A stretch of DNA of 64,000 nt from Capilliphycus robustus (GTDB taxonomy: Bacteria > Cyanobacteriota > Cyanobacteriia > Cyanobacteriales > Microcoleaceae). Both the position numbers and the translations under genes were made by a program. The DNA is taken from assembly GCF_034932365.1 (NCBI RefSeq), contig NZ_JAYGHR010000084.1:4970-68969 (forward strand), read 5' to 3'. Positions 1 to 7,755 of the stretch are shown here, piece by piece (within the stretch, counting starts at the first letter, position 1; every line of letters begins with the position of its first letter). The notes under the pieces are model-generated. The model saw only the letters and a program-made list of their open reading frames with translations, was not told the origin of the DNA and did no database searches.

Positions 1-1
1 C

Positions 2-136
2 CCCCCAGATCGACAGCGTAGATATGACCTTAGAAATTGTGAGTTGATTGTTCTCAACCCAAAAGAACTTTTGCCACAGCCAGAAATGGTCGAAGACATT
101 CGAGCAATACTAAAAACGGATAGAATAAGGATTTAA
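2..136 (+). CDS. C-terminal fragment of an unknown protein
   Basis: An open frame enters from the window edge and runs to TAA at 134-136, giving 44 residues that contain ELIVLNPKELLPQPEMV and end in DRIRI. The start lies outside the window. The composition is protein-like, with charged residues and a helix-compatible C-terminus, and the stop sits just before a decayed transposase fragment. I do not recognise the family, and the fragment is too short to assign a function. Confidence 0.4.
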   Translation, partial: PPDRQRRYDLRNCELIVLNPKELLPQPEMVEDIRAILKTDRIRI

Positions 137-179
137 CGGATGAACTTGACTGCGAGTAGCCTAGATTTATGCTGTCCTA

Positions 180-587
180 GATACAATTCACAAATTAACC
201 TCATGGCTATGCAAAAACCACGCAGTCATCGGGTTAGAAGACTTGAATGTTTCTGGGATGATGAAAAATCATAAATTAGCGGGTGCTATTGCCGATTCTG
301 CTTTTTCTGAAAGCCGCCAAGTTGAGTATAAATCCTCGTGGTACGGCTCAGTTGTAGTTTTTGCGCTATAGATTTTACCCGTCAACTAAAACCTGTTCAA
401 GTTGCGGTCACGTTCAAGAAATAGCACTGAAAGAACGAGTTTTCAATTGTCAGGTTTGCGGTGAAGTCAAAGATCGTGACTATAATGCGAGTCTGAATTT
501 ATTACATTATGCCGAGGGCTTCTCGGTAAAAAGCCTGTCTGACCGGGTGCTGCCGACAGTCCGGGGTGATGCAGGAAGTAAACATTA
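180..587 (+). pseudogene. tnpB: tnpB remnant, C-terminal part only (IS200/IS605 family)
   Basis: This stretch is almost identical at DNA level to the 3' third of the tnpB at 2204-3284. It begins at the sequence coding for TIHK/TSWLCKNHAVIGLEDLNVSGM and carries the zinc ribbon CSSCGH...CQVCG and the last RuvC block DRDYNASLNL. It has no N-terminal RuvC-I half. A small deletion near 312-316, relative to the intact copy, shifts the frame, and a TAG falls just after the VVVF segment near 367. It is therefore a dead relic of the same element, in the same orientation as its relative 2 kb downstream. Confidence 0.85.
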
Positions 588-606
588 ACACGGTTTGTAC
601 CGCGTT
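535..606 (+). other. Right end of the decayed IS element, with structured RNA candidate
   Basis: Downstream of the tnpB relic lies the same tail found after the second tnpB. It has a CTGTC/GACAG stem at 535-559, then a terminal hairpin at 587-606 with arms CGGT and ACCG around TTGT. Identity with the other copy continues to about 614 (ending ATATCAGTTTT) and then stops, which places the element's right boundary. In IS200/IS605 elements such subterminal hairpins are recognised by TnpA, and the transcript of this zone can be the guide RNA (omega RNA) of TnpB. That role is inferred here. Confidence 0.55.
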
Positions 607-640
607 ATATCAGTTTTATAAAGCAGTGAAAGACGATCCT

Positions 641-657
641 GAGAATTCGGAATTCTC
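641..657. repeat. Perfect palindrome upstream of cysE
   Basis: GAGAATTC, one base, then GAATTCTC form a perfect 8-bp inverted repeat about 75 bases before the cysE start. A second inverted repeat, CTAAT-ATAG-ATTAG at 692-705 inside GACCA/TGGTC arms (680-710), lies closer to the start codon. Either could be an operator or an RNA hairpin in the cysE leader. Nothing further is visible. Confidence 0.4.
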
Positions 658-732
658 TCTATCTGTTGAATCGCGGTGAGACCAAGATCGACTAATATAG
701 ATTAGTGGTCTGTTTGGCAAAGATTTAGAATC

Positions 733-1563
733 GTGTTCAAGAGCCGTTTAGCTGACTTCCGCATAATATTCGAGCGCGATCCTGCGGCTCGGAACTGGCT
801 TGAAGTCCTGTTTTGCTATCCAGGGCTTCAAGCGTTGTTGTTTCACCGTCTAGCCCATTGGTTGTACAGTCTGGGAATGCCTTTTATTCCTCGACTAATC
901 TCCCATGTCGCTCGCTTTCTAACGGGGATTGAAATTCATCCCGGCGCAACCATTGGCACGGGTGTTTTCATCGATCATGGCATGGGGGTTGTTGTCGGTG
1001 AAACAGCAATTATTGGAGACTATTGTCTGATCTATCAGGGAGTCACTCTGGGTGGAACGGGAAAAGAAAGCGGCAAACGACACCCTACCTTGGGGGAAAA
1101 TGTTGTTGTGGGTGCAGGTGCTAAAGTTCTCGGGAATATCCAAATCGGCAATAACGTCCGCATCGGTGCGGGTTCGGTTGTATTGCGAGATGTTCCTTCT
1201 GATTGTACCGTTGTCGGAATTCCAGGACGAGTGGTCTACCGTTCGGGTGTACGGGTTGATCCCCTCGAACATGGTAGCTTACCGGATTCTGAAGCTGTTG
1301 TGATTCGGACTTTAATGGATCGAATAGAAGCTCTCGAAAATCAGGTTCACACTCTAAACGATCAGCTTTCTAGAGTTCCCACTGTCGTTTTAAGTGAATC
1401 TTGTTTGTCCTTGACTCCCCAAAAAAATCTTGTTAACGACTCCCAAGAGTCAGAAGTTGATTGCAGTTCCGGGGAAATTTGTTGCAGTCTCAAGGATAAA
1501 GCGATTTTAGAGTTTCTCGATGGTTCGGGAATTTGGCATTTGGATAAGTGTCTTAAGGGTTGA
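733..1563 (+). CDS. cysE: Serine O-acetyltransferase
   Basis: This 276-residue enzyme transfers acetyl from acetyl-CoA to L-serine, giving O-acetylserine, the carbon skeleton for cysteine synthesis in the cytoplasm. The N-terminus (ADFRIIFERDPAARNWLEVL, helical) is typical of the bacterial and cyanobacterial short CysE group. Residues about 65-175 are a left-handed beta helix with hexapeptide repeats, including HPGATIG, IDHGMGVVVGET, GVTLGGTGKESGKRHPT and GAGAKVLGNIQIG. The catalytic His-Asp pair fits IDHGMG. The start is GTG, with no clear ribosome site, but conservation begins right there. A C-terminal tail of about 70 residues with little similarity to the core is longer than usual. The gene ends 11 bases inside the convergent PPOX gene. 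Confidence 0.93.
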   Translation: MFKSRLADFRIIFERDPAARNWLEVLFCYPGLQALLFHRLAHWLYSLGMPFIPRLISHVARFLTGIEIHPGATIGTGVFIDHGMGVVVGETAIIGDYCLIYQGVTLGGTGKESGKRHPTLGENVVVGAGAKVLGNIQIGNNVRIGAGSVVLRDVPSDCTVVGIPGRVVYRSGVRVDPLEHGSLPDSEAVVIRTLMDRIEALENQVHTLNDQLSRVPTVVLSESCLSLTPQKNLVNDSQESEVDCSSGEICCSLKDKAILEFLDGSGIWHLDKCLKG

Positions 1564-2131
1564 CCTCTTGAGTTAACCAGTGATTCTCCTCTCGCCAGTA
1601 CAAATAACGGTTCTGAGGTTCCCCCCGCAATTCTAAGTGATCGACGTGTTCAGCTTCGAGTAACAATAGACAAAATTCAGCAGGGGGTTCCATCGGAAAG
1701 GCTTCTGGGGGGGTAAACTCAGCCTCATCTACACGGGATTGACCCGGTGAAGGCCAGTAAAATTGGGATCGAGCATTATCAGAGAGATCTTGCCAAATGG
1801 TTTGACGGGCTTGCAATAAAATCGGAGCGTGATATTCAGCCGTAATTAATGTCAGTTGACCCGATAAACGGAATTGTTCACGAGTTTTTGGAAAATACCA
1901 ACAGGCTTCTCCCCAAGGATTTCCTGCAATTTCCTCGACTTTTTGACTGCGGCTATCCGTAATCATTTTTAGTTGATTTGTATTCTCTAAAAACCCCCGA
2001 AATACAACAGTGCGGTTGGCAGGACGCCCATTATTGCGAACCGTTGCCAGTTGAAAATAACGAGAATAAGCTAAACTACGATTTCGATGCAAAGCACGGG
2101 CTAAAGGTTCTCGCCAAGGCGCAAGGATCAT
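1553..2131 (-). CDS. PPOX-class FMN flavoprotein (Alr4036/Npun_F5749 type)
   Basis: This 192-residue cytoplasmic protein belongs to the pyridoxamine 5'-phosphate oxidase-like split-barrel family. The opening (MILAPWREPLARALHRN, then YFQLATV and GRPANRTVVFRGF) and the SRSQKVEEIAGNPWGEACWYFPKTREQFRLSG stretch are the FMN-binding strands of the cyanobacterial alr4036-type subfamily. The C-terminal LYWREENHWLTQEVNP matches the family's closing motif. It is probably not the vitamin B6 enzyme proper; the substrate of this subfamily is unknown to me. Its 3' end overlaps the convergent cysE by 11 bases. Confidence 0.85.
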   Translation of the reverse strand: MILAPWREPLARALHRNRSLAYSRYFQLATVRNNGRPANRTVVFRGFLENTNQLKMITDSRSQKVEEIAGNPWGEACWYFPKTREQFRLSGQLTLITAEYHAPILLQARQTIWQDLSDNARSQFYWPSPGQSRVDEAEFTPPEAFPMEPPAEFCLLLLEAEHVDHLELRGEPQNRYLYWREENHWLTQEVNP

Positions 2132-2177
2132 CTTAAGAGCAGTAACTTAGTAGACGATTTATGGTACAACACGGTAC

Positions 2178-2195
2178 TATCTGTAAGATCAGATA
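2178..2195. repeat. Hairpin upstream of tnpB (possible IS left end)
   Basis: TATCTG and CAGATA flank a six-base loop nine bases before the tnpB start. Subterminal hairpins at the left end are typical of IS200/IS605 elements, but there is no second left-end copy in the window to compare, so the boundary is not proven. Confidence 0.35.
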
Positions 2196-2203
2196 ATAGA
2201 TCT

Positions 2204-3284
2204 ATGCAACGAGCCTATCATACCAAGTTAAAACTGAACAACAAACAGAAGACTTTAATGGCGACCCACGCCGGATATTCTAGGTGGGTTTGGAACTGGG
2301 CGTTATCGATGTGGAATGAAGCTTACAAACAAGGGTTAAAACCTTCAACGAATAAGCTAAAAAAGTTCTACACCAATCACGTCAAACCTCAATATCCCTG
2401 GCAGTCAACGCTAAGTTCAAGAGTTTATCAATTTGCCTTCATGCACTTGGGAGAAGCATTTAGCCGATTTTTTCAAGGCATTGCCAAACATCCTAAGTTC
2501 AAGAAAAAAGGCAGAAACGATAGCTTTACTTTAGATAATTGTGGCAAAGTAATGAGGTTTTCAGGGAGGAGATTGAAGCTTCCTTTTATTGGATGGGTAT
2601 TCACTTATGAACCCCTGACAGAAATTCAAACCAAACGAGTCACAATCAGCCGTAAAGCTGATTCTTGGTATTTGTCTGTCGCTTACGAATTTGAACCAGA
2701 ACAGACTGTTAAATCCCGAGAATATCTGGGTGTTGATGTTGGAGTTAAGGTGTTGGCTACCTGTTCAGATGGTACTGTTTTTGCCAATCCCAGAGCCTAC
2801 AAAAAAGCTCAGAAAAATCTGGCGAGACTTCCGAAGCGAACTCTCGAGAAAACAGAAGGGTTCTAACAACAGGAATAAAGCTAGACTGAAACTCGCAAAA
2901 GCATATCAAAGAGTGGCTAACATCCGAAAAGATACAATTCATAAATTCACCTCATGGCTATGCAAAAACCACGCGGTCATCGGGTTAGAAGACTTGAATG
3001 TTTCTGGGATGTTGAAAAATAACAAGTTAGCGGGTGCTATTGCTGATTCTGCTCTTTATGAAATTCGCCGCCAAGTTGAGTATAAATCCTCGTGGTACGG
3101 CTCAGTAGTAGTTTTGGCTGATAGATTCTATCCGTCAACTAAAACCTGTTCAAACTGCGGTCACGTTCAAGAAATAGCACTGAAAGAACGAGTTTTCAAC
3201 TGTCAGGCTTGCGGTGTAAGCATTGACCGTGATTTGAATGCCAGCCTAAATTTAGAACGTTTTGCCGAAGGCTATTCGGTTTAA
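2204..3284 (+). pseudogene. tnpB: tnpB with a single frameshift (RNA-guided nuclease of IS200/IS605)
   Basis: Two overlapping frames together encode one TnpB of about 360 residues. The first gives MQRAYHTKLKL through the RuvC-I block LGVDVGVKVLATCSDG. The second resumes with SELSRKQKGSNNRNKARLKLAK, RuvC-II (VIGLEDLNVSGML), the zinc ribbon CSNCGH...CQACG and RuvC-III (DRDLNASLNL). Removing one A of the pair at 2834-2835 rejoins the frames as ARLPSELSRKQ, the usual family sequence. All catalytic acids are otherwise present, so the lesion is recent or an assembly error. No tnpA transposase accompanies it, so movement would need a helper. It sits between the PPOX gene and a dienelactone hydrolase gene. 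Confidence 0.88.
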
Positions 3285-3286
3285 GC

Positions 3287-3358
3287 CTGTCTGACCGGGT
3301 ACTGCCGACAGTCCGGGGTGATGCAGGAACGAAACATTAATACGGTTTATACCGTGTT
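3287..3358 (+). other. IS right end and candidate omega RNA
   Basis: This tail follows the tnpB stop directly and is conserved with the relic at 535-606. A CTGTC/GACAG stem spans 3287-3311 and encloses GACCGGG, which could pair with the following CCGGGGT as a pseudoknot. The terminal hairpin at 3339-3358 has arms AATACGGT and ACCGTGTT around TTAT. Identity with the relic ends near 3374. The position next to the tnpB 3' end and the conserved stems fit a TnpB guide RNA scaffold plus transposon right end; this is an inference from other IS605 elements. Confidence 0.55.
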
Positions 3359-3487
3359 ATATCAGTTTTCGATAGCAGTTGTACACAACAATTCCTAGCA
3401 TAAAGCGATCGCATTCTAAAGAAAATAGCATCTTTGAGAAAATCCCTGTTAAACTAATAAAAATTTTAATCAGGGGTGAACTTTTAA

Positions 3488-4228
3488 GTGCAAATCACAA
3501 GCCGCAATATTGACTTAAGAGTAGATGACAGTTTAATGCGGGTTTATATCGCAGCCCCTAAACCTTCAGGCGTTTATCCCGGTATTGTCTTCTACAGTGA
3601 TATTTATCAGTTAGGTGGGCCGATTATTCGCCTGGCTAACTATTTAGCCGGATATGGTTATGTTGTCGCCGCACCAGAAATTTTTCATCGCATTGAACCC
3701 ATTGGTCAAGTGATCGAACCCAATGATTTAGGGCGAATGCAAGGGAATGACGATGCGCGTCGAACTGCTATTGAAAGTTATGATCGTGATGCTCGTGCTG
3801 TGATAGAATTTTTCAAGGCAGAAAGTTCTGTTGCTGCCGATAAAATTGGGACGTTAGGCTTTTGTATTGGCGGACATTTAGCCTTTAGAACTGCTTTTCA
3901 AAGTGAAATCAAAGCTTCTGTTTGTTGTTATCCGACAGGCGTTCCCAGTGGTAAATTAGGTCAAGGCGTTGCAGATACGATTCAGCGAGTTTCAGAGATT
4001 AAAGGCGAGATGTTAGTTGTGTTTGGAACCCGTGATCCTCATACGCCTGAAAATGACCGTCAAACGATTAAAAATGAACTCGAAAAGGCAAATATTCCTC
4101 ACAAAATTGTTTCCTACGAAGCCGAACATACGTTTATGCGCGATGACGGGTATCGTTATGATCCAGTGGTAACAACTGCGGCTTGGTCGGAAATTGTAGA
4201 ATTTTTAGAGCGTGTTTTTGCCGCTTAA
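3488..4228 (+). CDS. Dienelactone hydrolase family protein
   Basis: This 246-residue alpha/beta hydrolase is of the DLH type. The classic enzyme opens dienelactone to maleylacetate in chloroaromatic breakdown, but cyanobacterial members have no proven substrate. The nucleophile elbow GFCIGGH (Cys about 136), the acid in FGTRDPHTP (Asp) and the histidine in EAEHTFMRDDG make a full Cys-Asp-His triad. An N-terminal substrate pocket strand reads YPGIVFYSDIYQLGGPI. The start is GTG, preceded by AGGGGTGA. No signal peptide is present, so it is cytoplasmic. It is monocistronic, with a terminator-like hairpin after it. Confidence 0.88.
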   Translation: MQITSRNIDLRVDDSLMRVYIAAPKPSGVYPGIVFYSDIYQLGGPIIRLANYLAGYGYVVAAPEIFHRIEPIGQVIEPNDLGRMQGNDDARRTAIESYDRDARAVIEFFKAESSVAADKIGTLGFCIGGHLAFRTAFQSEIKASVCCYPTGVPSGKLGQGVADTIQRVSEIKGEMLVVFGTRDPHTPENDRQTIKNELEKANIPHKIVSYEAEHTFMRDDGYRYDPVVTTAAWSEIVEFLERVFAA

Positions 4229-4242
4229 AATATAGAGGAAAT

Positions 4243-4272
4243 GGCTCTGTTTTTATAAAGATTAACAAAGCC
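4243..4272 (+). terminator. Terminator between convergent genes
   Basis: GGCT-c-TGTT and AACA-a-AGCC form an 8-bp stem with one internal mismatch, and a T-rich run (CCCTTTTTC) follows within a few bases. It lies in the 76-base gap where the hydrolase and the decarboxylase gene converge. Confidence 0.5.
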
Positions 4273-4304
4273 GTAACCCTTTTTCTATTCTTTTCCAAAT
4301 TCAA

Positions 4305-5981
4305 TTAATTTCGACGAACAGCTTGAGTCAAACGGGCTAACGTTTGACAACAATCAAATCGATCTAAATGAACCTCAATAAAACACAAGCGATCCCGATG
4401 ATCAGAAGCCTTTTTCAAAGCATCTTCTAATTCTCCTTCTGTTCGTACCTCACAATTGATACTTTCCCCAAAAACTTGCGGAAGCTGATGATATTTCCAG
4501 GGTTGAATATCATTATAAGAACCATCATGGATCATCCGTTCAATGGTATAACCATCGTTATTAATCAGGAAAATAATCGGATTCAACCCTAAGCGAATCA
4601 TCGTAGAAAGTTCTTGACAAGTCATTTGAAATGAACCATCCCCAATAAACAAAATCACTCGATTTTGAGGACGCGCTAATGCAGCACCCAAACAAGCCGG
4701 GAGAGTATAGCCAATCGACATATAAAACGCCTGTCCAATAAACCGAGTATCAGCATGAATCAGTAAATCAATTGTCGCAATAATTGCATCTCCCGTTTCA
4801 GCAATGACGGTGCTATTATCACCGACAAAATGGTTCATCCGTTCATAAAAACGAGCATTCGTAATTTTATGTTCCGGTTGAACCTGAAAAGATTTCGACA
4901 ACAGTTGAGATGCGGGTTGGATGTCTAAGCTGTCATAAGATTTCCGGGAAAGTTTAGCAATCAAACCGTCAATAAAGTCCCCCAAATCAATCGGATAATA
5001 ATAATGATGCTTGATTTTAACCTTTTCAGAATTAGCATTAATCAACTGACTTTCTTTGAGTTTAGCCGTATAACCGCCTAAATTCATGTCGGACATAATC
5101 GCACCCAAACACAAAATACAATCAGCACTTTCGACTCGATTTCGCACATAATCTCGACTCAACGCCCCGGCATAATTTCCAATAAATTGAGGATGAAGTT
5201 CGGAAATACTCGATTTCCCGAGCAACGTACTCGCAATTGGATATCCTGTCGTTTCAACTAATTGATGAAGTTTTTTCTGGATGCCGTAGCGATGTAACTC
5301 AACTCCTGCTAAAATAACAGGATGTTCTGAGTTTTCTAACCATTCTACGGCTTCGTTAATCGCTTCATTCAGGGCTTGAACATCACTCACTAAAGGATTT
5401 GGACGTTCAAAACTTAAGGGAGTAACGCAAGGTTGAGCCACCATATCTACTGGAATTTCGATATAAACGGGGCGTTTGTAACGCAAACAAGCCGCAATGG
5501 TTCGATCAATTTGGGCGGGCGCTTGTTCTGCATTGGTAAGCGTAACTGCCGCTATGGTGACTTTTTCTAAAATCGAAAGTTGGAGGTTATAATCCCCTGT
5601 CGTGTGGTGCATTAACAGGTGTTTTCCTTTAGCAGAAGTTCGCGGCGCTCCACTAATAACAATCACCGGAACTTCTTCTGCGTAGGCACCCGCCAAAGCG
5701 TTAACGACACTTAATCCCCCCACGCCATAGGTAACACACAACGCACCCACGCCATTTAAACGCGCATAAGCATCCGCCGCGTAACCTGCATTCAGTTCAT
5801 TACAAGTGCCGACTAACTGCATCGAACTCTCAACCATTATATCCATTAAGTCGAGAACATAATCGCCGGGAACTCCGAAAACGTGACGCACTCCAACCGC
5901 TTCGAGTTGACTAACGAGATATTCACCCACTGTGGTTGTGACTGAACCGACAACAGGCTTCTCAATAAGTGGAACTCTCAT
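4305..5981 (-). CDS. Pyruvate/indolepyruvate decarboxylase family (ThDP enzyme)
   Basis: This 558-residue enzyme decarboxylates a 2-keto acid to an aldehyde, using thiamine diphosphate and Mg2+. The catalytic glutamate is in GTCNELNAGYAADAYAR and the His pair in LMHHTTGDYN; together these mark the pyruvate/indolepyruvate decarboxylase branch rather than acetolactate synthase. The cofactor motif GDGSFQMTCQELSTM ... NNDGYTIER is complete. The length equals yeast and Zymomonas PDC. AGAGGAAAG lies just before the ATG. With an alcohol dehydrogenase it would give fermentative ethanol, and a zinc dehydrogenase is encoded 40 kb away. The choice between pyruvate, phenylpyruvate and indolepyruvate cannot be made by eye. 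Confidence 0.9.
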   Translation of the reverse strand: MRVPLIEKPVVGSVTTTVGEYLVSQLEAVGVRHVFGVPGDYVLDLMDIMVESSMQLVGTCNELNAGYAADAYARLNGVGALCVTYGVGGLSVVNALAGAYAEEVPVIVISGAPRTSAKGKHLLMHHTTGDYNLQLSILEKVTIAAVTLTNAEQAPAQIDRTIAACLRYKRPVYIEIPVDMVAQPCVTPLSFERPNPLVSDVQALNEAINEAVEWLENSEHPVILAGVELHRYGIQKKLHQLVETTGYPIASTLLGKSSISELHPQFIGNYAGALSRDYVRNRVESADCILCLGAIMSDMNLGGYTAKLKESQLINANSEKVKIKHHYYYPIDLGDFIDGLIAKLSRKSYDSLDIQPASQLLSKSFQVQPEHKITNARFYERMNHFVGDNSTVIAETGDAIIATIDLLIHADTRFIGQAFYMSIGYTLPACLGAALARPQNRVILFIGDGSFQMTCQELSTMIRLGLNPIIFLINNDGYTIERMIHDGSYNDIQPWKYHQLPQVFGESINCEVRTEGELEDALKKASDHRDRLCFIEVHLDRFDCCQTLARLTQAVRRN

Positions 5982-6127
5982 CTTGACTTTCCTCTGAACT
6001 TGTACCCTGGTTGATGAGTTTATGATAACAAATTGTAAAAATATGTTGTAAAATTTACAAAAATATGCAGTCGGGAAGTGAAATTGAACAATTTGAGATG
6101 AATTTCACCCCACAATTTAACGGATTG

Positions 6128-6574
6128 TTAACTTTCTTCCTGACAAATTTCATAATGATCAATAACACCACGACTTTTGAGATTTTCAAGCAATTCTAGG
6201 GATATTTTATTTCCGAAAAAAATACATTCAAAATGATCATAAGCTTCAAATTGAAGTGAATGATCAGCTTCTATTTGTAGATGTAAAACTTCAGAGGTTA
6301 AATAACCTGTTGAGAAAGTTTGTATTAATTCATCGATAGTATTGGGTGAGACTTTAATCAGTAAACCCTCGCCTGCGAGGACGCTATTACTTCCTTTAAA
6401 GGGAGATTCGGCTCCAATTTTTTGAGCATTAAACAACGAAAAATCAATCTCGTTCATCAGCCATATTGCTAAGTTCGTCTGATCGCTTAATAATTCTATT
6501 ATCACCGCGTTAAAGAGTTCTTCAAACGCCAATTCATTATGATGATTAATTTGAATAAAACCTTTGTATTTCAT
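6128..6574 (-). CDS. Hypothetical protein, 148 residues
   Basis: Not recognised. The product is a soluble-looking, acidic protein starting MKYKGFIQINHHNELAFEELFNAVIIELL and containing a hydrophobic strand-helix pattern (LLIKVSPNTIDELIQTFSTGYLTSEVLHLQIEA). It has no transmembrane segment, no signal peptide and no cysteine cluster. It lies 146 bases upstream of the decarboxylase gene on the same strand and 76 bases downstream of another unknown gene, so a loose operon is possible. The uninterrupted frame and ordinary codon use support a real gene. Confidence 0.65.
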   Translation of the reverse strand: MKYKGFIQINHHNELAFEELFNAVIIELLSDQTNLAIWLMNEIDFSLFNAQKIGAESPFKGSNSVLAGEGLLIKVSPNTIDELIQTFSTGYLTSEVLHLQIEADHSLQFEAYDHFECIFFGNKISLELLENLKSRGVIDHYEICQEES

Positions 6575-6650
6575 GTTTTTTTAAATGAAAAGAATAGAGT
6601 CAAGCAGATGGTTAGAGATTTTATTACTTTGAGTTAAGCGGGTTGTGATT

Positions 6651-7154
6651 TTATCGAGATTGATTTAGAAAAGTTCTGATCATATTGGCAGTTTTAACCG
6701 CTTCATTTTGAGTAAAACTGTAATTACCCGACAATTTAATTTTTTTAGAACTTGAGGCTATTTCTAAAATAATAACATAGATTGATTCCTTTTTGACAAT
6801 TAAAAAAGACGAATAATCTTTAACCTTCCAAGGAGTCTTATGGACTCGCAGACTAACCTCATTCAATGAATATTCGTCTTTTTTTGTTCTGAATAATCTT
6901 TGAACTTTTATACTTAGTTTATTTTTATTTTTATCCAGTATAACTGTTGTAACAGCAGTAAAAAAAACGCCAAAAATACCAAACAAAAGACAAAAGACAA
7001 TGAAGAAACTCGGAAACGTTTGTTCACTGATGACTAAAAATAATCCCAGACACCCCAAAATTAAAAAAGGAGTAGAAACTAATCGGATTCCCCAAGCTGA
7101 TGTCACAGAATCTTTAAGAATCAGGTGAGTTGAAGTCTGTTCGATAATTTTCAT
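6651..7154 (-). CDS. Hypothetical membrane protein, 167 residues
   Basis: Not recognised as a named family. Two hydrophobic segments (about residues 23-43, PFLILGCLGLFLVIS, and 48-72, FFIVFCLLFGIFGVFFTAVTTVI) form a hairpin in the membrane. They are followed by about 95 residues rich in beta strands (KLSIKVQRLFRTKKDEYSLNEVSLRVHK) that resemble a small PH-like cytoplasmic domain. This two-helix plus beta-domain layout recurs in bacterial PH-like membrane proteins. The gene is 37 bases downstream of another two-helix membrane protein gene on the same strand, suggesting co-transcription. Confidence 0.65.
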   Translation of the reverse strand: MKIIEQTSTHLILKDSVTSAWGIRLVSTPFLILGCLGLFLVISEQTFPSFFIVFCLLFGIFGVFFTAVTTVILDKNKNKLSIKVQRLFRTKKDEYSLNEVSLRVHKTPWKVKDYSSFLIVKKESIYVIILEIASSSKKIKLSGNYSFTQNEAVKTANMIRTFLNQSR

Positions 7155-7191
7155 TATAGTATTGAACTAAATTACATCTTGAAAAGCTATT

Positions 7192-7680
7192 TTATGCTCC
7201 CTGAATAATTTGGGTTAATTCGCGGCGACTGCGATTGACTTCATACCAAAACACACACCAAAATGAAAATAATGTGAAAAGAGGGAATCCTAAAAACAAC
7301 ACAGCTTCAAATACAGGTACATTTCCAGACAAAATCTCGGAGAAAAAGACAGCGAGTGATAAGCTATATAATGTTGAAAAGACAAAAATCAAGAAAGTCA
7401 TTACAAAGGGATGTAACCGCATAGTAATATGAACCAGCGTTTCGTTTGGTAAAGATTCAAATTTTCCTCGAATGATCGGTAAAAACGAGTTGCGATAATG
7501 AATAATTCGATGAATTTGAAAACCCGAGTGAGAAATTGTTCCTTCATAGGGAAGATGACGACGGGAAAAACCCCAACGAATTATCTTTTGGGGTTCAATT
7601 TTCGCCTCTAATTTCTCAATGATCTTTGAGAGGGGTTCTCGGCTTCTAAGGGTAAAGGTTTCATGGGGTAAAAGTTGCAT
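7192..7680 (-). CDS. Hypothetical membrane protein, 162 residues
   Basis: Not recognised. The N-terminal 95 residues form a soluble part beginning MQLLPHETFTLRSREPLSKIIEKLEAK, with repeated strands (GTISHSGFQIHRIIHYRNSFLP and LVHITMRLHPFV). Two transmembrane helices follow at about residues 95-118 and 125-146. The topology is the mirror image of the next gene's product, which has its helices first and its beta domain last. The two genes are separated by 37 bases and probably form one transcription unit. Confidence 0.65.
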   Translation of the reverse strand: MQLLPHETFTLRSREPLSKIIEKLEAKIEPQKIIRWGFSRRHLPYEGTISHSGFQIHRIIHYRNSFLPIIRGKFESLPNETLVHITMRLHPFVMTFLIFVFSTLYSLSLAVFFSEILSGNVPVFEAVLFLGFPLFTLFSFWCVFWYEVNRSRRELTQIIQGA

Positions 7681-7755
7681 AGTTTAACTACAATCCTCAA
7701 TAAAGTTTAGAAAATGTAGAATGCTCTTATTACCCCTGATTGTAACTAATGTTAA

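Noticed and set aside
2691..2870. Programmed frameshift in tnpB
   Set aside because: There is no slippery run or stimulating structure at 2834, and removing a single A simply restores the normal family sequence.
180..3374. Composite transposon carrying cysE
   Set aside because: IS200/IS605 elements move as single strands with left and right ends, the upstream copy lacks its left part, and no tnpA is present.
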